A stretch of DNA of 64,000 nucleotides from Mycolicibacterium goodii. Lineage in GTDB: Bacteria > Actinomycetota > Actinomycetes > Mycobacteriales > Mycobacteriaceae. The stretch covers positions 124,001 through 188,000 of the forward strand of contig NZ_CP092364.2 of the NCBI RefSeq assembly GCF_022370755.2. Direction: 5' to 3'. Under the pieces are notes generated by a model. It did not search any database. It was not told the origin of the DNA and saw only the letters and a program-made list of their open reading frames with translations. The position numbers were made by a program, and so were the translations under genes. Below, piece by piece: positions 37,672-46,758 of this stretch; position 1 is the first letter of the stretch; each line of letters starts with the position of its first letter.

Positions 37672-38448
37672 ATGGCCAAACGGCTTGATCTCAAAGACGT
37701 CAACATCTACTACGGCGCGTTCCACGCGGTTGCCGACGTGTCACTCGCGGTGCAGCCGCGCAGCGTCACGGCGTTCATCGGCCCGTCGGGCTGCGGCAAG
37801 TCCACGGTGCTGCGCACGCTCAACCGCATGCACGAGGTCATCCCCGGCGCGCGCGTCGAGGGGTCGGTGCTGCTCGACGGCGAGGACATCTACGGTCCTG
37901 GCGTGGATCCGGTGGGTGTCCGCAAGACCATCGGCATGGTGTTCCAGCGTCCGAACCCGTTTCCCACCATGTCGATTCGCGACAATGTGGTGGCGGGTCT
38001 CAAGCTGCAGGGCGTGCGCAACAAGAAGACCCTCGACGAGGTGGCCGAGCGGTCGCTGCGCGGGGCGAACCTGTGGAACGAGGTCAAGGACCGGCTCGAC
38101 AAGCCGGGCGGCGGCCTGTCCGGCGGCCAGCAGCAGCGCCTGTGCATCGCGCGTGCGATCGCGGTGCAGCCCGATGTGCTGCTGATGGACGAGCCGTGCT
38201 CGGCGCTCGACCCGATCTCGACGCTGGCGATCGAAGACCTGATCGCGACGCTCAAGCTCGACTACACGATCGTCATCGTCACACACAACATGCAGCAAGC
38301 GGCGCGCGTCAGCGATCAGACCGCATTCTTCAATCTCGAAGCCACCGGCAAACCGGGCCGGCTCATCGAGATCGACGACACCGAGAAGATCTTCTCCAAC
38401 CCCAGCCAGAAGGCGACCGAGGATTACATCTCCGGCCGTTTCGGCTGA
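37672..38448 (+). CDS. pstB: phosphate ABC transporter ATPase PstB
   Basis: A 258-residue ATPase energising phosphate uptake. Walker [10 protein letters not shown] is at 37-45, signature LSGGQ at 149-153, and Walker [14 protein letters not shown] follows, with the His switch in [13 protein letters not shown]. Start ATG at 37672, eight bases after pstA. In M. tuberculosis the equivalent gene next to mshD is phoT. It converges on an oxidoreductase gene; phoU lies 1.6 kb further on the other strand. Confidence 0.96.
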   Translation: MAKRLDLKDVNIYYGAFHAVADVSLAVQPRSVTAFIGPSGCGKSTVLRTLNRMHEVIPGARVEGSVLLDGEDIYGPGVDPVGVRKTIGMVFQRPNPFPTMSIRDNVVAGLKLQGVRNKKTLDEVAERSLRGANLWNEVKDRLDKPGGGLSGGQQQRLCIARAIAVQPDVLLMDEPCSALDPISTLAIEDLIATLKLDYTIVIVTHNMQQAARVSDQTAFFNLEATGKPGRLIEIDDTEKIFSNPSQKATEDYISGRFG

Positions 38449-38468
38449 CGTACCGGCGGCCGGGGCGC

Positions 38469-39440
38469 CTAGGGGGTCACCACGACCCGCGTGCCCGACG
38501 GTGCCGAATCGGTCCAGATGCGCTCGATGTCGGACAGCGGGCGTGCCTGCGTCCGCAGCTCGATCTCACCGGCAGCGGCCATGGACATCAGTTTGGGCAG
38601 GGCTTCGGTCTGGGCTTGCCGCCACACGTCGGGCGGCACACTGCCGAGCCCCACGCCGCTGACGGTGATACCGGTCGCGCGCAGCACCGCGGCGTCCAGG
38701 GTCAAGCTCGCGCCTGCCATCGAGCCGACCTGGATGTACCGGGTGGCCTGAAACCCGCCTGCGGGGGTGGCTGCCGCGAGAGCACCGAGCACCTGTTCGG
38801 CAGGTTCTCCCCACAGATAGTCCAGGACCGCGTCGAACGGCCTCGCGCCGTGCAGATCTGCGATCCGCGCAGCGAGATCGCCCTCGCCGAGCCGGATCGT
38901 CTGTGCCCCGGTCGATCCCAACCACTGCAACCGGTCGGGGTCGCGACCCACGGCGACCACGGCGCCCGCGCCGAACATCGATCGGGCCAATTGGGCGGCC
39001 AGCGATCCGGTCACGCCGGTGGCGCCGAGCACCAGGACGTGATCGCCTGGCTTGACCGACGCGGCATGCGACAGCGTGATCCACGCGGACATGCCCGGAT
39101 TCGGCAGCGCGGCCGCGGTCACGGAGTCGACGTGTTCGGGGACCGCCACGGCCCGGCGGGGATCGATGAGCGCACGCTCGGCCATCATGCCGCCCGATCC
39201 GAGGCCGACGGTGCAGACCCGCGTGCCATCGGCGAGTCGGGCCACTCCGTCGAGCCCGGGGACCATGGGAAGCTCGATGCCCTTGGCGGCGTAGTGCCGT
39301 CCCGAGGCAATTCCCTTGGTCAGGTTGGTGAGCGCGCAGGCTTCGACATCGGCCACCTCGGCGCCGGCACTCGGCTGCGGGTCCGGCAGATCGGCGTAGA
39401 CGGGTGCCTGTCCCCAGGCGCGGACGACGGCGGCTTTCAT
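38469..39440 (-). CDS. quinone-oxidoreductase-like MDR enzyme
   Basis: A 323-residue zinc-independent medium-chain reductase. It starts MKAAVVRAWGQAPVYADLPDP. The NADPH-binding loop is VLVLGATGVTGSLAAQLARSM, then VVAVGRDPDRLQWL. No zinc-ligand cysteine pattern is present, as in quinone oxidoreductases. It probably reduces quinones or enals with NADPH. ATG at 39440 is the family start. Immediately upstream lies a perfect 24-bp dyad shared with a divergent MarR gene, so it is probably induced by a MarR ligand such as a quinone. Confidence 0.88.
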   Translation of the reverse strand: MKAAVVRAWGQAPVYADLPDPQPSAGAEVADVEACALTNLTKGIASGRHYAAKGIELPMVPGLDGVARLADGTRVCTVGLGSGGMMAERALIDPRRAVAVPEHVDSVTAAALPNPGMSAWITLSHAASVKPGDHVLVLGATGVTGSLAAQLARSMFGAGAVVAVGRDPDRLQWLGSTGAQTIRLGEGDLAARIADLHGARPFDAVLDYLWGEPAEQVLGALAAATPAGGFQATRYIQVGSMAGASLTLDAAVLRATGITVSGVGLGSVPPDVWRQAQTEALPKLMSMAAAGEIELRTQARPLSDIERIWTDSAPSGTRVVVTP

Positions 39441-39463
39441 GGCTGTCCCCTTTGTTTCCATGG

Positions 39464-39487
39464 ATATGGTTTCTTCGGAAACCATAT
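39464..39487. promoter_or_regulatory. MarR operator (primary dyad)
   Basis: ATATGGTTTC-TTCG-GAAACCATAT, a perfect inverted repeat with 10-bp arms between the divergent MDR and MarR genes. It sits 24 bp upstream of the MDR ATG. A second copy of the half-site (ATATGGTTTC at 39520) overlaps the MarR start. Confidence 0.7.
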
Positions 39488-39519
39488 TGTCACTATGCAC
39501 CACCTTGGGCGGCGGGGCA

Positions 39520-39538
39520 ATATGGTTTCCGTGAAAAC
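39520..39538. promoter_or_regulatory. MarR operator (second, imperfect copy)
   Basis: ATATGGTTTC-CGT-GAAAACCA repeats the upstream operator with one extra A in the right arm. It covers the ATG of the MarR gene and begins 56 bp from the first copy, which fits autorepression. Confidence 0.55.
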
Positions 39539-40067
39539 CAAGAGCGGGCTCGTCGAGAACATCACCGCCCTCATCCGTGAGGTCGGCGACAGGTTCGACG
39601 ACGCGGACGAGGACGGCGATGCCGAACGCGACTTCGTCGCAGCGCGTTGCCCGGCCCACCTCATTGCCTCCGCACGGTCACTGCCGATGCTGTCGATGCA
39701 CCTGCTCGACGCGATCGCCGAGGAACCGGTCAGTGTGGTCGGCCTCGCCGCGAAGTCCGGACAGCTGAAAGGCACGGTGTCCAAACACGTTCAGCGTCTC
39801 GTGGAGGCCGGCCTGGTGGTGCGCACACCGGTCCCCGGCAACCGCAAGGAGATCGAGCTGCGACCGAGTGCCGACGGGGAACTGGTGGTCGCGGCGCACC
39901 GCGAACTGCACGAGGAGATGAACCGCGGCTGGCACGACTTCCTCATGCGCTACAGCGCGAACGAGCTGCAGGTGCTCACCAGGGTCCTGCGCGATCTCGC
40001 GACCGCGCAGAAGGTGGGGGTGCGCGTGGTGGCGGCGGATCAGCCGTCCGTCACTGCTGCGAGGTGA
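39522..40067 (+). CDS. MarR-type transcriptional regulator
   Basis: A 181-residue winged-helix regulator. The DNA-binding part is about residues 62-115 ([46 protein letters not shown]). The helices around it look like a MarR dimer domain. ATG at 39522 is used; GTG three codons later is possible. It is divergent from the MDR oxidoreductase with dyads at both promoters, so it likely represses both. Its 3' end overlaps the convergent phoU gene by 17 bp. Confidence 0.82.
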   Translation: MVSVKTKSGLVENITALIREVGDRFDDADEDGDAERDFVAARCPAHLIASARSLPMLSMHLLDAIAEEPVSVVGLAAKSGQLKGTVSKHVQRLVEAGLVVRTPVPGNRKEIELRPSADGELVVAAHRELHEEMNRGWHDFLMRYSANELQVLTRVLRDLATAQKVGVRVVAADQPSVTAAR

Positions 40068-40719
40068 CCTTCTCGCCGTCGGGATAGCTGCCGGTGACCT
40101 GGAAGATGACCCGGCGGGCCACCTCCACCGCATGGTCGGCGAAGCGCTCGTAGAACCGGCTGAGCAACGTGACGTCGACCGCGGCCATCACGCCGTGCTT
40201 CCACTCGCGGTCCATCAACACCGTGAAGAGGTGACCGTGCAGATCGTCCATCGCATCGTCTTCCTCCTGGATCCGGGCGGCCTTCTCCGGATCCCGCGTG
40301 ATCAGCACCTCGCGCGCAGCGTGCCCGAGCTCGACGGCGACGCGGCCCATCTCCGCGAAGTAGCCGTTGACCTCTTCGGGCAGCGCATGCTGGGGATGGC
40401 GCCTGCGGGCGATCTTCGCGACATGCAGCGCGAGGGCGCCCATGCGATCGACATCGGCGATGATCTGGATCGCGCTCACCACGGTGCGGAGGTCACCGGC
40501 CACCGGGGCCTGCAGCGCGAGCAGTACGAACGCCGACTCCTCGGCCTGGGCGCTGAGCGTCGTCATCTTCTCGTGGTCGCTGATCACCTGCTCGGCCAGT
40601 ACCAGGTCGGCTTGCAGCAGCGACTGGGTGGCACGCTCCATCGCCGTACCCGCCAACTCACACATCGCGCCGAGCTGGTCGTTCAGTGACGCAAGCTGTT
40701 CATGGTACTGGATCCGCAT
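40051..40719 (-). CDS. phoU: phosphate transport regulator PhoU
   Basis: A 222-residue PhoU with two three-helix bundles. [31 protein letters not shown] opens it, and EVISD-type and [10 protein letters not shown] metal-binding motifs are visible in each half ([22 protein letters not shown]). PhoU signals phosphate status between PstSCAB and the SenX3-RegX3 system. It is Rv0821c in position. ATG at 40719. Pho-box-like repeats lie just upstream. Confidence 0.95.
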   Translation of the reverse strand: MRIQYHEQLASLNDQLGAMCELAGTAMERATQSLLQADLVLAEQVISDHEKMTTLSAQAEESAFVLLALQAPVAGDLRTVVSAIQIIADVDRMGALALHVAKIARRRHPQHALPEEVNGYFAEMGRVAVELGHAAREVLITRDPEKAARIQEEDDAMDDLHGHLFTVLMDREWKHGVMAAVDVTLLSRFYERFADHAVEVARRVIFQVTGSYPDGEKVTSQQ

Positions 40720-40736
40720 GCACCCAGATTAGGCGG

Positions 40737-40781
40737 TGAACACCCGTTCAGTCACGAAGCTGCTGGTGAACGCCCGATGAA
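40737..40781. promoter_or_regulatory. Pho-box-like repeats before phoU
   Basis: TGAAC occurs at 40737 and 40767, with TGAAT at 40778 exactly 11 bp after the second. On the minus strand this reads TTCATC-N5-TTCACC, as in RegX3 sites. It lies 18-62 bp upstream of phoU, between phoU and the stop of the LCP gene. Confidence 0.5.
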
Positions 40782-40795
40782 TGGCGTCCGTCGGA

Positions 40796-43204
40796 TCATT
40801 CGCAGGTGGCGTCGGCGGCGTTGGTCACCGACAGATCCTCCGGCAGTTGCGTCGGGGTGCTGCTCGTGCCACGCACCAGCTTGACCTGGATGGCCGAACC
40901 GCTGGGGCTGGGTGGGTTGACGGCCATGAAGTCCGTTCCGAGCACCACCTGGACCACATCACCGAGGCCGGCGACCCGCTCGATGGCGGCATTGGAGAAC
41001 GATGACGCGACGGTCGCGGCCGCCTCCTCGTTGCCGGGGGAGAAGAACACCGTGGTGGCGTCCAGGGGACCCGGGTAGTCGTCCGGGGTGGTCACGTTGA
41101 AACCGTGCTGCTCGAGTTCACCGGCCGCGGTCGCCGCGAGCCCGCTCTGACCGGTCGAGTTGGACACCTTGACGGTGACCTGTTGCGGTTCGGTCGTCAC
41201 CGTGTCGACCATCTCGGCGGAACCGGGAGCCGGTGCCGCGTGTGCGGGCTGCGGGGCGGGGGAAGTGCTCTGCGGCGCCTGTGCGGTGTTGGTGGTCGAT
41301 TCCGGCGTGCCCGGGACGGGCGTGTTGTCCGGGTTCTTCTCACCGGGCAGCGGGTCGTCGTTGATGATCGCGTCGAACAGCGCCCGCACGTCGTCGAGGC
41401 GCGGCTGCTCGTTGCCCCATTCGTCGGCGTAACCCGTGGTCGGGATCGTCACGAAGGTGATGCGGCCGGCATTGACGCCCTGCACCGACTGGCCGAGGTC
41501 GACGAGATCCTTGGTCTTGATGTTGTCGACGTAGCTGTCGGCGATGAACATGTTGACGACGTTGTTGAGCTTGCTCAACGAGAAGAACGTGTCCTTGGAG
41601 ATCAGCGAGCGCAGCAGCGACGAGAGGAACAACTGCTGACGCTTGATGCGGCCGTAGTCGCCGTTGTACTCGGTGGTGACCTGACGGGCGCGCACGTAGT
41701 TCAGCGCGGTGTGCCCGTCGACGATCTGCCGTCCGGCGGTCGGCAGCACGGTGCCGAGTTCGTAGTCCTCCAGCGGCGTGGTGCTGCACACCTCGACCCC
41801 GCCGAGCGCGTCGACCATTTTCGAGAAGCCGGCGAAGTCGACGGCCATGAACCGGTTCACGGACAGCCCGGAGATCTTCTGGATCACCTTCACCAGGCAC
41901 TTCGGGCCGCCGAACGCAAACGCCGAATTCAGCTTGGTCTCGGTGTAGACCTTGTCAGGGCCGTAGGTGCCCGATGCCTCGTCCCAGATCGGTCCGTACG
42001 TGCCGGTCTCGGGATCCCATGGCTCGCACTGCATGGGTGTGATGGCGAGGTCACGCGGGAACGACACCGCCACGACGCGTTCACGGCTGGCGGGGATGTT
42101 CACCAGCATGATCGTGTCCGACCGGGCGCCGTCGGCGTCCTCGGTGTTCCCCGCGCCCATCTGTGCGTTCTCACCGAAGCGGCTGTCCATGCCGACGATC
42201 AGGAAGTTCTCGTCGCCGAACTGCGCGTTGGGGTCGAGGATGTCGCGTGACTCGGGGTCGAGCGCGGCCACCTTGTTGAGGGAGTCGTTCTTCGATGACT
42301 GCCACTGCCACGCGCCGCCGGTCAGCACGAGCGTCAGTGCGGCGATCATCGCCGCTGCCGCGCGGCCCACGATCATCGCCTTGCGGTTGTGGGTGCGTGG
42401 TCGGGGTTCGTCGACGTCGTCGGCGCCGATGTGCAGCGGACGGGCGCGACGACCGGGCCGCCACGAGTCGCGGTGCGTATCGGGCAGATCGGCGTGCTCG
42501 TCGGACCCAGGGACGGCCGGGATGATCTCCGTGTCGCACGCGTCGGGATCGGGGTTCGCGGTGGCGAACGGCAGCGGCGCGAACGCCGGTTCGAAGAGGG
42601 GAGCGAGGTTCTGTGGCCCGGGGTCATCGACGTCCGCGTACCCGTCGTCGGGGTACTCGGCCTCGTCGACGGGATACCGGATCGCCTGTAGGACCTCGGT
42701 CGGGTCGGCGGACGGGGCCGGTTCGGGAGCCGCGGCGACCCCGGGTTCCGGCTCGGGCTCGTAGGCGGGCTCATGTCGAGCCTCGAACTCGGGCTCGGGA
42801 CCGGCCTCGTACTCCGGTTCGGGTTCCGGCTCGGCCTCGCGGCGGCGACGCGACCGGCGTGGCCTGGCGGCCGCATCGCCGCCCGCGATCTTCGCGATGA
42901 GATCGGCGACGGTGACACCGTCGGCGTGGTTACCGGTGGGCTCGTCGGCCGGGGTCACGTCGTCGGATTCGTGGGCCGCGTCGGACTCGTGGGGCGCGTC
43001 GGACACGTCGGCGAACCGCGGCTCGGTCCGAGGATCCCGGATGCGCGCGTCTTCGAGACGCTCCCACGGCGCGGCGCCTGGTGAAGGCCGCGGTGATCGG
43101 GTAATCCATTCACTGTCGAAGCTGGTGTCAGCGGTGGTGTCGAAGCCGTCTTCGGGGGCGCGATGGCGCCGACGGCCAGGAGCGGCGTTGTCGCCGTCAC
43201 TCAT
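40796..43204 (-). CDS. LytR-CpsA-Psr (LCP) cell-wall ligase with long cytoplasmic N-terminus
   Basis: An 802-residue protein in the Rv0822c position. Residues 1-285 are cytoplasmic and disordered, with many Glu-Pro repeats (about 122-160). One membrane helix (about 287-305) follows. The LCP domain begins with FLIVGMDSRFG and has RSDTIMLVNIPASRERVVAVSFPRDL and GRIKRQQLFL. A LytR_C domain (VKVSNSTGQSGLAATAAGELEQHGFNV) closes the protein. LCP proteins attach arabinogalactan to peptidoglycan or transfer other polymers. The cytoplasmic part is far longer than in typical LCP enzymes and could be a phosphorylation or docking platform. Confidence 0.9.
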   Translation of the reverse strand: MSDGDNAAPGRRRHRAPEDGFDTTADTSFDSEWITRSPRPSPGAAPWERLEDARIRDPRTEPRFADVSDAPHESDAAHESDDVTPADEPTGNHADGVTVADLIAKIAGGDAAARPRRSRRRREAEPEPEPEYEAGPEPEFEARHEPAYEPEPEPGVAAAPEPAPSADPTEVLQAIRYPVDEAEYPDDGYADVDDPGPQNLAPLFEPAFAPLPFATANPDPDACDTEIIPAVPGSDEHADLPDTHRDSWRPGRRARPLHIGADDVDEPRPRTHNRKAMIVGRAAAAMIAALTLVLTGGAWQWQSSKNDSLNKVAALDPESRDILDPNAQFGDENFLIVGMDSRFGENAQMGAGNTEDADGARSDTIMLVNIPASRERVVAVSFPRDLAITPMQCEPWDPETGTYGPIWDEASGTYGPDKVYTETKLNSAFAFGGPKCLVKVIQKISGLSVNRFMAVDFAGFSKMVDALGGVEVCSTTPLEDYELGTVLPTAGRQIVDGHTALNYVRARQVTTEYNGDYGRIKRQQLFLSSLLRSLISKDTFFSLSKLNNVVNMFIADSYVDNIKTKDLVDLGQSVQGVNAGRITFVTIPTTGYADEWGNEQPRLDDVRALFDAIINDDPLPGEKNPDNTPVPGTPESTTNTAQAPQSTSPAPQPAHAAPAPGSAEMVDTVTTEPQQVTVKVSNSTGQSGLAATAAGELEQHGFNVTTPDDYPGPLDATTVFFSPGNEEAAATVASSFSNAAIERVAGLGDVVQVVLGTDFMAVNPPSPSGSAIQVKLVRGTSSTPTQLPEDLSVTNAADATCE

Positions 43205-43431
43205 GTCCTATCGGCCTCCGACTCTTCGAACAGTGCGCGTCGGTGCGCGGTGATGCAGGCTGGGCGCTGCCGTCGAAATTTCCCTATGTCTTCTAGCAGC
43301 ACACCGTGGGACTCCGCCACTCGGAGTCGACCACGGCAAGATCCACATCGTACTTAGACATCCTTGGAGACAGCTAGTCACAGCCGATGACGGGATGATC
43401 TCGAAGGTGTCTCGGCCCGGCGCCGACCAGG
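43205..43431. other. gene-free region between dusB and the LCP gene
   Basis: This 227-bp stretch serves as the 3' end of dusB and the leader of the LCP gene. At 43304-43336, CCGTGG-GACTCC and GGAGTC-GA-CCACGG form a strong imperfect stem-loop without a T-run; it may be the dusB terminator or a leader structure. Nothing else was found. Confidence 0.5.
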
Positions 43432-44601
43432 TCAGCCGCCCGAATGCATGACGTCCGCGCCGACCGGCACGGCGCAGTCGTCGGGATCGTTCAACCAGCC
43501 CTCGGGCAGATGAACCGACGACGCCGAGCCCTGTCGACCGCGCGGCCCCGAGGCCGCGGGCGGGAACGGGACGTCGCGATCGAGCTGATCCAGCAGCTCG
43601 TCGAGTTCGCGGCGGGTCTTCACCAGGGCCAGTGCGCGACGCAGATCGGCACCCGCGGGGAAGCCATGCAGGTACCACGCGACGTGCTTGCGGATGTCGC
43701 GCATGCCCTTGTCCTCGCCGAAGTGTTCGCTGAGCAGCTCGCCGTGGCGACGCACGATGTCGGCGACCTCGCCGAGCGTGGGCGGGGTCGGGATGGGCCG
43801 GTTGTTGAATGCCGCCGACAGCTCGGCGAACAGCCAGGGCCTGCCGAGGCAGCCACGGCCGATCACCACGCCGTCGCAGCCGGTCGCGGCCATCATGGCC
43901 AGCGCGTCGTCGGCTTCGAAGATGTCGCCGTTGCCGAGCACCGGGATGCCGGTGACGTGTTCCTTGAGCGCCGCGATCTGCTCCCAGTCGGCGGTGCCCG
44001 AGTAGCGCTGTGCGGCTGTGCGCGCATGCAGCGCGACCGCTGCCGCACCTTCCTCGGCCGCGATGCGTCCGGCGTCGAGGTGCGTGTGGTGCTCGTCGTC
44101 GATGCCGATGCGGAACTTGACGGTGACCGGGATGTCGGTGCCCTCGGTCGCGCGTACCGCGGCCGCGACGATCTGGCCGAACAGCCGTCGTTTGTAGGGC
44201 AGCGCCGCGCCGCCGCCGCGCTTGGTCACCTTGGGCACCGGGCAGCCGAAGTTCATGTCGATGTGGTCGGCGAGGTTCTCGTCGACGATCATCTTCGCGG
44301 CCCGGTAGGTGTTGTCCGGGTCCACGGTGTACAGCTGCAGCGACCGCGGCGATTCCTCGGGGGCGAACGTCGTCATGTGCATGGTGACCGGGTGGCGCTC
44401 GACGAGCGCCCGGGCGGTCACCATCTCGCACACGTACAGACCGCTCACGGTGCCTGCACGCGCGATCTCGAGTTCCCGGCACAGCGTGCGGAACGCGACG
44501 TTGGTCACGCCGGCCATGGGCGCGAGGACGACGGGACTGCGCAACGCGATCGACCCGATCTGCAGGGTAGACCGGGCCGGATCGAGAACTGTCGGACTCA
44601 C
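43432..44601 (-). CDS. dusB: tRNA-dihydrouridine synthase
   Basis: A 389-residue flavoenzyme that reduces uridines in tRNA D-loops. The TIM-barrel start is SPVVLAPMAGVTNVAFRTLCRE. The catalytic loop is MNFGCPVPKVTKRGGGAALP with the Cys general acid. VTVKFRIGIDD and the FMN phosphate site (GNGDIF, IGRGCLGRPW) follow. The GTG start at 44601 overlaps the desA1 stop (GTGA). The same order desA1-dusB is found in M. tuberculosis (Rv0824c-Rv0823c). Which uridine it modifies is not visible. Confidence 0.95.
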   Translation of the reverse strand: MSPTVLDPARSTLQIGSIALRSPVVLAPMAGVTNVAFRTLCRELEIARAGTVSGLYVCEMVTARALVERHPVTMHMTTFAPEESPRSLQLYTVDPDNTYRAAKMIVDENLADHIDMNFGCPVPKVTKRGGGAALPYKRRLFGQIVAAAVRATEGTDIPVTVKFRIGIDDEHHTHLDAGRIAAEEGAAAVALHARTAAQRYSGTADWEQIAALKEHVTGIPVLGNGDIFEADDALAMMAATGCDGVVIGRGCLGRPWLFAELSAAFNNRPIPTPPTLGEVADIVRRHGELLSEHFGEDKGMRDIRKHVAWYLHGFPAGADLRRALALVKTRRELDELLDQLDRDVPFPPAASGPRGRQGSASSVHLPEGWLNDPDDCAVPVGADVMHSGG

Positions 44602-45596
44602 GAAGGAGACGATACGAGCAGGTTCTTCATGGCCTTCTTCTCGGCCATCTTGCGCTCGCGCTCGAGGCGGCGCTCCTTGGCGATCTCGAACTTGTCGCAG
44701 GCGTCCTCGAGCTCTTCGACGAGTCGGCCGAGGTCGTCACGCAGGCGCGCACCCTCACCGGTGAAGTCCTCGCGCTCGAAGATGCGCCACTTCTTGAGTA
44801 CCGGCATCACGACGTCATCGAGGTGGATGCGCGGGTCGTACACACCGCCGACGGCGATGACGACGGCCTTGCGGCGGAAGTCCGGCACGGTGTAGCCGGG
44901 CATCTTGAAGTTCGCGAGCACACGGTGCAGCGATGCCATCGCCTGGTTGGGGGCGATGTCGAGACCCGCGGCCGATACGTCGCGGTAGAAGATCATGTGC
45001 AGGTTCTCGTCGGCGGAGACGCGCTGCAGGAGCTGATCGGCGATCGGCTCGTTGCAGGCCTTGCCGGTGTTGCGGTGTGACACGCGGGTCGCAAGTTCTT
45101 GGAAAGTCACATAGATGACCGAGTCGAACAGGCTCTCGGCAAACAGATCGCCCTGCTGGTTCTGGCCGGGCGAGAAGCCGCGGGTGACCTGCTCGACACG
45201 CAGCTCTTCGAGCTCGACGGGATCGATGGCGCGTGTGACCACGAGGTAATCGCGCAGCGCGATGCCGTGGCGGTTCTCCTCGGCGGTCCAGCGGTTGACC
45301 CACTGACCCCATGCGCCGTCCATGCCCATGTTCATCGCGATCTCGCGGTGGTAGGAGGGCAGATTGTCCTCGGTGAGCAGGTTCTGCACCATCGCGGTCT
45401 GCGCGACCTCGGACAGCTTCGACTGCCCCGGCTCCCAGTCCTGACCGCCGAGCGCGTAGTAGTTCTTGCCGTCGGACCAGGGGATGTAGTCGTGGGGATT
45501 CCAGTCCTTACGCATCCGCATGTGGCGGTTGATGAGGGTCTCGACGACAGGCTCAAGTTCGTGCAGGAGCTGCAGGTCGGTGTATTCGGTCGACAT
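44598..45596 (-). CDS. desA1: acyl-ACP desaturase DesA1
   Basis: A 332-residue soluble diiron desaturase. Likely iron ligands are Glu76 (LTED), Glu107 and His110 (EENRH), Glu167 (FQE) and Glu197 and His200 (DENLH). It introduces a double bond into acyl-ACP chains and is implicated in mycolic acid synthesis in M. smegmatis. ATG at 45596 is preceded by GGAAGAG. A -35/-10 pair and a GTAAC/GTTAC dyad lie upstream. It is coupled to dusB by a 4-nt overlap. Confidence 0.96.
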   Translation of the reverse strand: MSTEYTDLQLLHELEPVVETLINRHMRMRKDWNPHDYIPWSDGKNYYALGGQDWEPGQSKLSEVAQTAMVQNLLTEDNLPSYHREIAMNMGMDGAWGQWVNRWTAEENRHGIALRDYLVVTRAIDPVELEELRVEQVTRGFSPGQNQQGDLFAESLFDSVIYVTFQELATRVSHRNTGKACNEPIADQLLQRVSADENLHMIFYRDVSAAGLDIAPNQAMASLHRVLANFKMPGYTVPDFRRKAVVIAVGGVYDPRIHLDDVVMPVLKKWRIFEREDFTGEGARLRDDLGRLVEELEDACDKFEIAKERRLERERKMAEKKAMKNLLVSSPS

Positions 45597-45609
45597 CGCG
45601 CTCTCTTCC

Positions 45610-45638
45610 AGTTATCTGTACCTGTTGGTTGCAGTCAA
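45610..45638 (-). promoter_or_regulatory. desA1 promoter
   Basis: On the minus strand TTGACT (45638-45633), a 17-bp spacer and ATAACT (45615-45610) give a SigA-type promoter. The dyad GTAAC-N13-GTTAC at 45648-45670 lies directly upstream of the -35, where a lipid-responsive regulator could bind. Confidence 0.5.
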
Positions 45639-45801
45639 TATATCTGTGTAACCCGGTGACATCAAGTTACGCCGCGCATGTCACACGATGCACTGCGCCA
45701 CGCGGAGGATGACCGGTAGGATCCGCTCAGCCGTCGAGCGATCTTGTTTGCCCGGCAGCCATCCATCCCCTCGGTTACCCAGACTCGGAGGTCGGGCACA
45801 C

Positions 45802-46215
45802 GTGAACAAACGCAGCATTCTCGGGGTCTCAGCGGTGGTTGCCGCCGGTGCGACCGCATCCCTCGTATTCGGAGCGGGGCTCGCGGCCGCGGCGCCGGAT
45901 GTCGTCGGCGAGACCTACGGGGATGCTGCCTCGGCGATCGAGGACTCGGGAGGTTCCCCGAAGATCGCGGTGACCGTCGGGAGCAAATTGTCGCAGGACG
46001 ACTGCATCGTGACCAACGCGTGGAACGCTCCGACGTTCGAGCACACCGGTGGCGTGGTGATGGTGTCGCTGAACTGCGACGGTGACCACGCGACCGCCAA
46101 GAGCCCGGGGGCTTCGGTCGCCAGCCCGGCAGGCCGTGAGGCCAAGGCCGCCGCCGACGAGGCGGCATCGGCAGAGGAGGCCGTCCTCAGCGAGGTCAGC
46201 ACGCCCGACGAGTGA
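45802..46215 (+). CDS. secreted PASTA-like small protein, copy 1
   Basis: A 137-residue exported protein. The signal peptide ends near GLAAAAPD. The mature part begins PDVVGETYGDAASAIEDSGGSPKIAVTVGS, which reads as one PASTA-like unit, followed by a segment with two cysteines (DDCIVTNAW and SLNCDGD) that probably form a disulfide. It ends in a helical Ala/Glu tail, AGREAKAAADEAASAEE, and STPDE. I use GTG at 45802. A TAGGAT -10 lies about 80 bp upstream. It is the first of three tandem paralogs. PASTA domains bind peptidoglycan stem or beta-lactams in other proteins; here that is inference. Confidence 0.8.
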   Translation: MNKRSILGVSAVVAAGATASLVFGAGLAAAAPDVVGETYGDAASAIEDSGGSPKIAVTVGSKLSQDDCIVTNAWNAPTFEHTGGVVMVSLNCDGDHATAKSPGASVASPAGREAKAAADEAASAEEAVLSEVSTPDE

Positions 46216-46323
46216 CGCTCCGCATTCCCGCGAGGTTCGCCTGATGTTCACGAGCGCTCGGGCGTTCTGCTGGGTAGTCTCCACCCAGATCGACAGCGCG
46301 TATTCGGGGGAGAAGGAGTCACG

Positions 46324-46758
46324 GTGAACGTCAAGAAACTCGTCTTGGTGGGGGCTGCGGTCGCGGCCACTTCTGCCTCGACCGCTCTGTTCGGCGCCGG
46401 AGCGGCTGCCGCCGCCCCGGACGTCGTGGGGCAGACCTATGCGGACGCGTCGACGGCGATCGAGGATTCCGGCGGCACGCCGAAGATCGCGGTCACGGTC
46501 GGAAGCAAGCTGTCGCAGGATGACTGCATCGTCACCAACGCCTGGGACGCGCCGTTCATGCGTGACGTCGGTGGCGAGTTCGGCCACGCCGAGGGCGAGG
46601 TGATGGTCGCATTGAACTGCGACGGTGACCATGCGACGGCCACCCATCCGGGCGCGTCGATCGCGAGCCCGGCGGGACGTGAGGCCAAGGCCGCCGCCGA
46701 CGAGGCCGAGGCCGCCGAGCAGGAACAGCTCGAAGAGGTCAGCACGCCTGACGAGTAG
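46324..46758 (+). CDS. secreted PASTA-like small protein, copy 2
   Basis: A 144-residue paralog of the preceding gene. The signal peptide ends GAAAAAPD; PDVVGQTYADASTAIEDSGGTPKIAVTVGS and DDCIVTNAWDAP are nearly identical to copy 1. It carries an eight-residue insertion (RDVGGEFGHAEG) between the two cysteines. The C-terminal tail again ends EVSTPDE. The start is GTG at 46324 behind GAAGGAG. The 108-bp gap upstream holds a small hairpin (CTGGGT/ACCCAG at 46270-46288). Recent tandem duplication is evident. Confidence 0.82.
   Translation: MNVKKLVLVGAAVAATSASTALFGAGAAAAAPDVVGQTYADASTAIEDSGGTPKIAVTVGSKLSQDDCIVTNAWDAPFMRDVGGEFGHAEGEVMVALNCDGDHATATHPGASIASPAGREAKAAADEAEAAEQEQLEEVSTPDE

Noticed and set aside
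46268..46290. SigF -10 (GGGTAG) before PASTA-like copy 2
   Set aside because: No GTTT at 15-17 bp upstream, and the bases belong to a small CTGGGT/ACCCAG hairpin.
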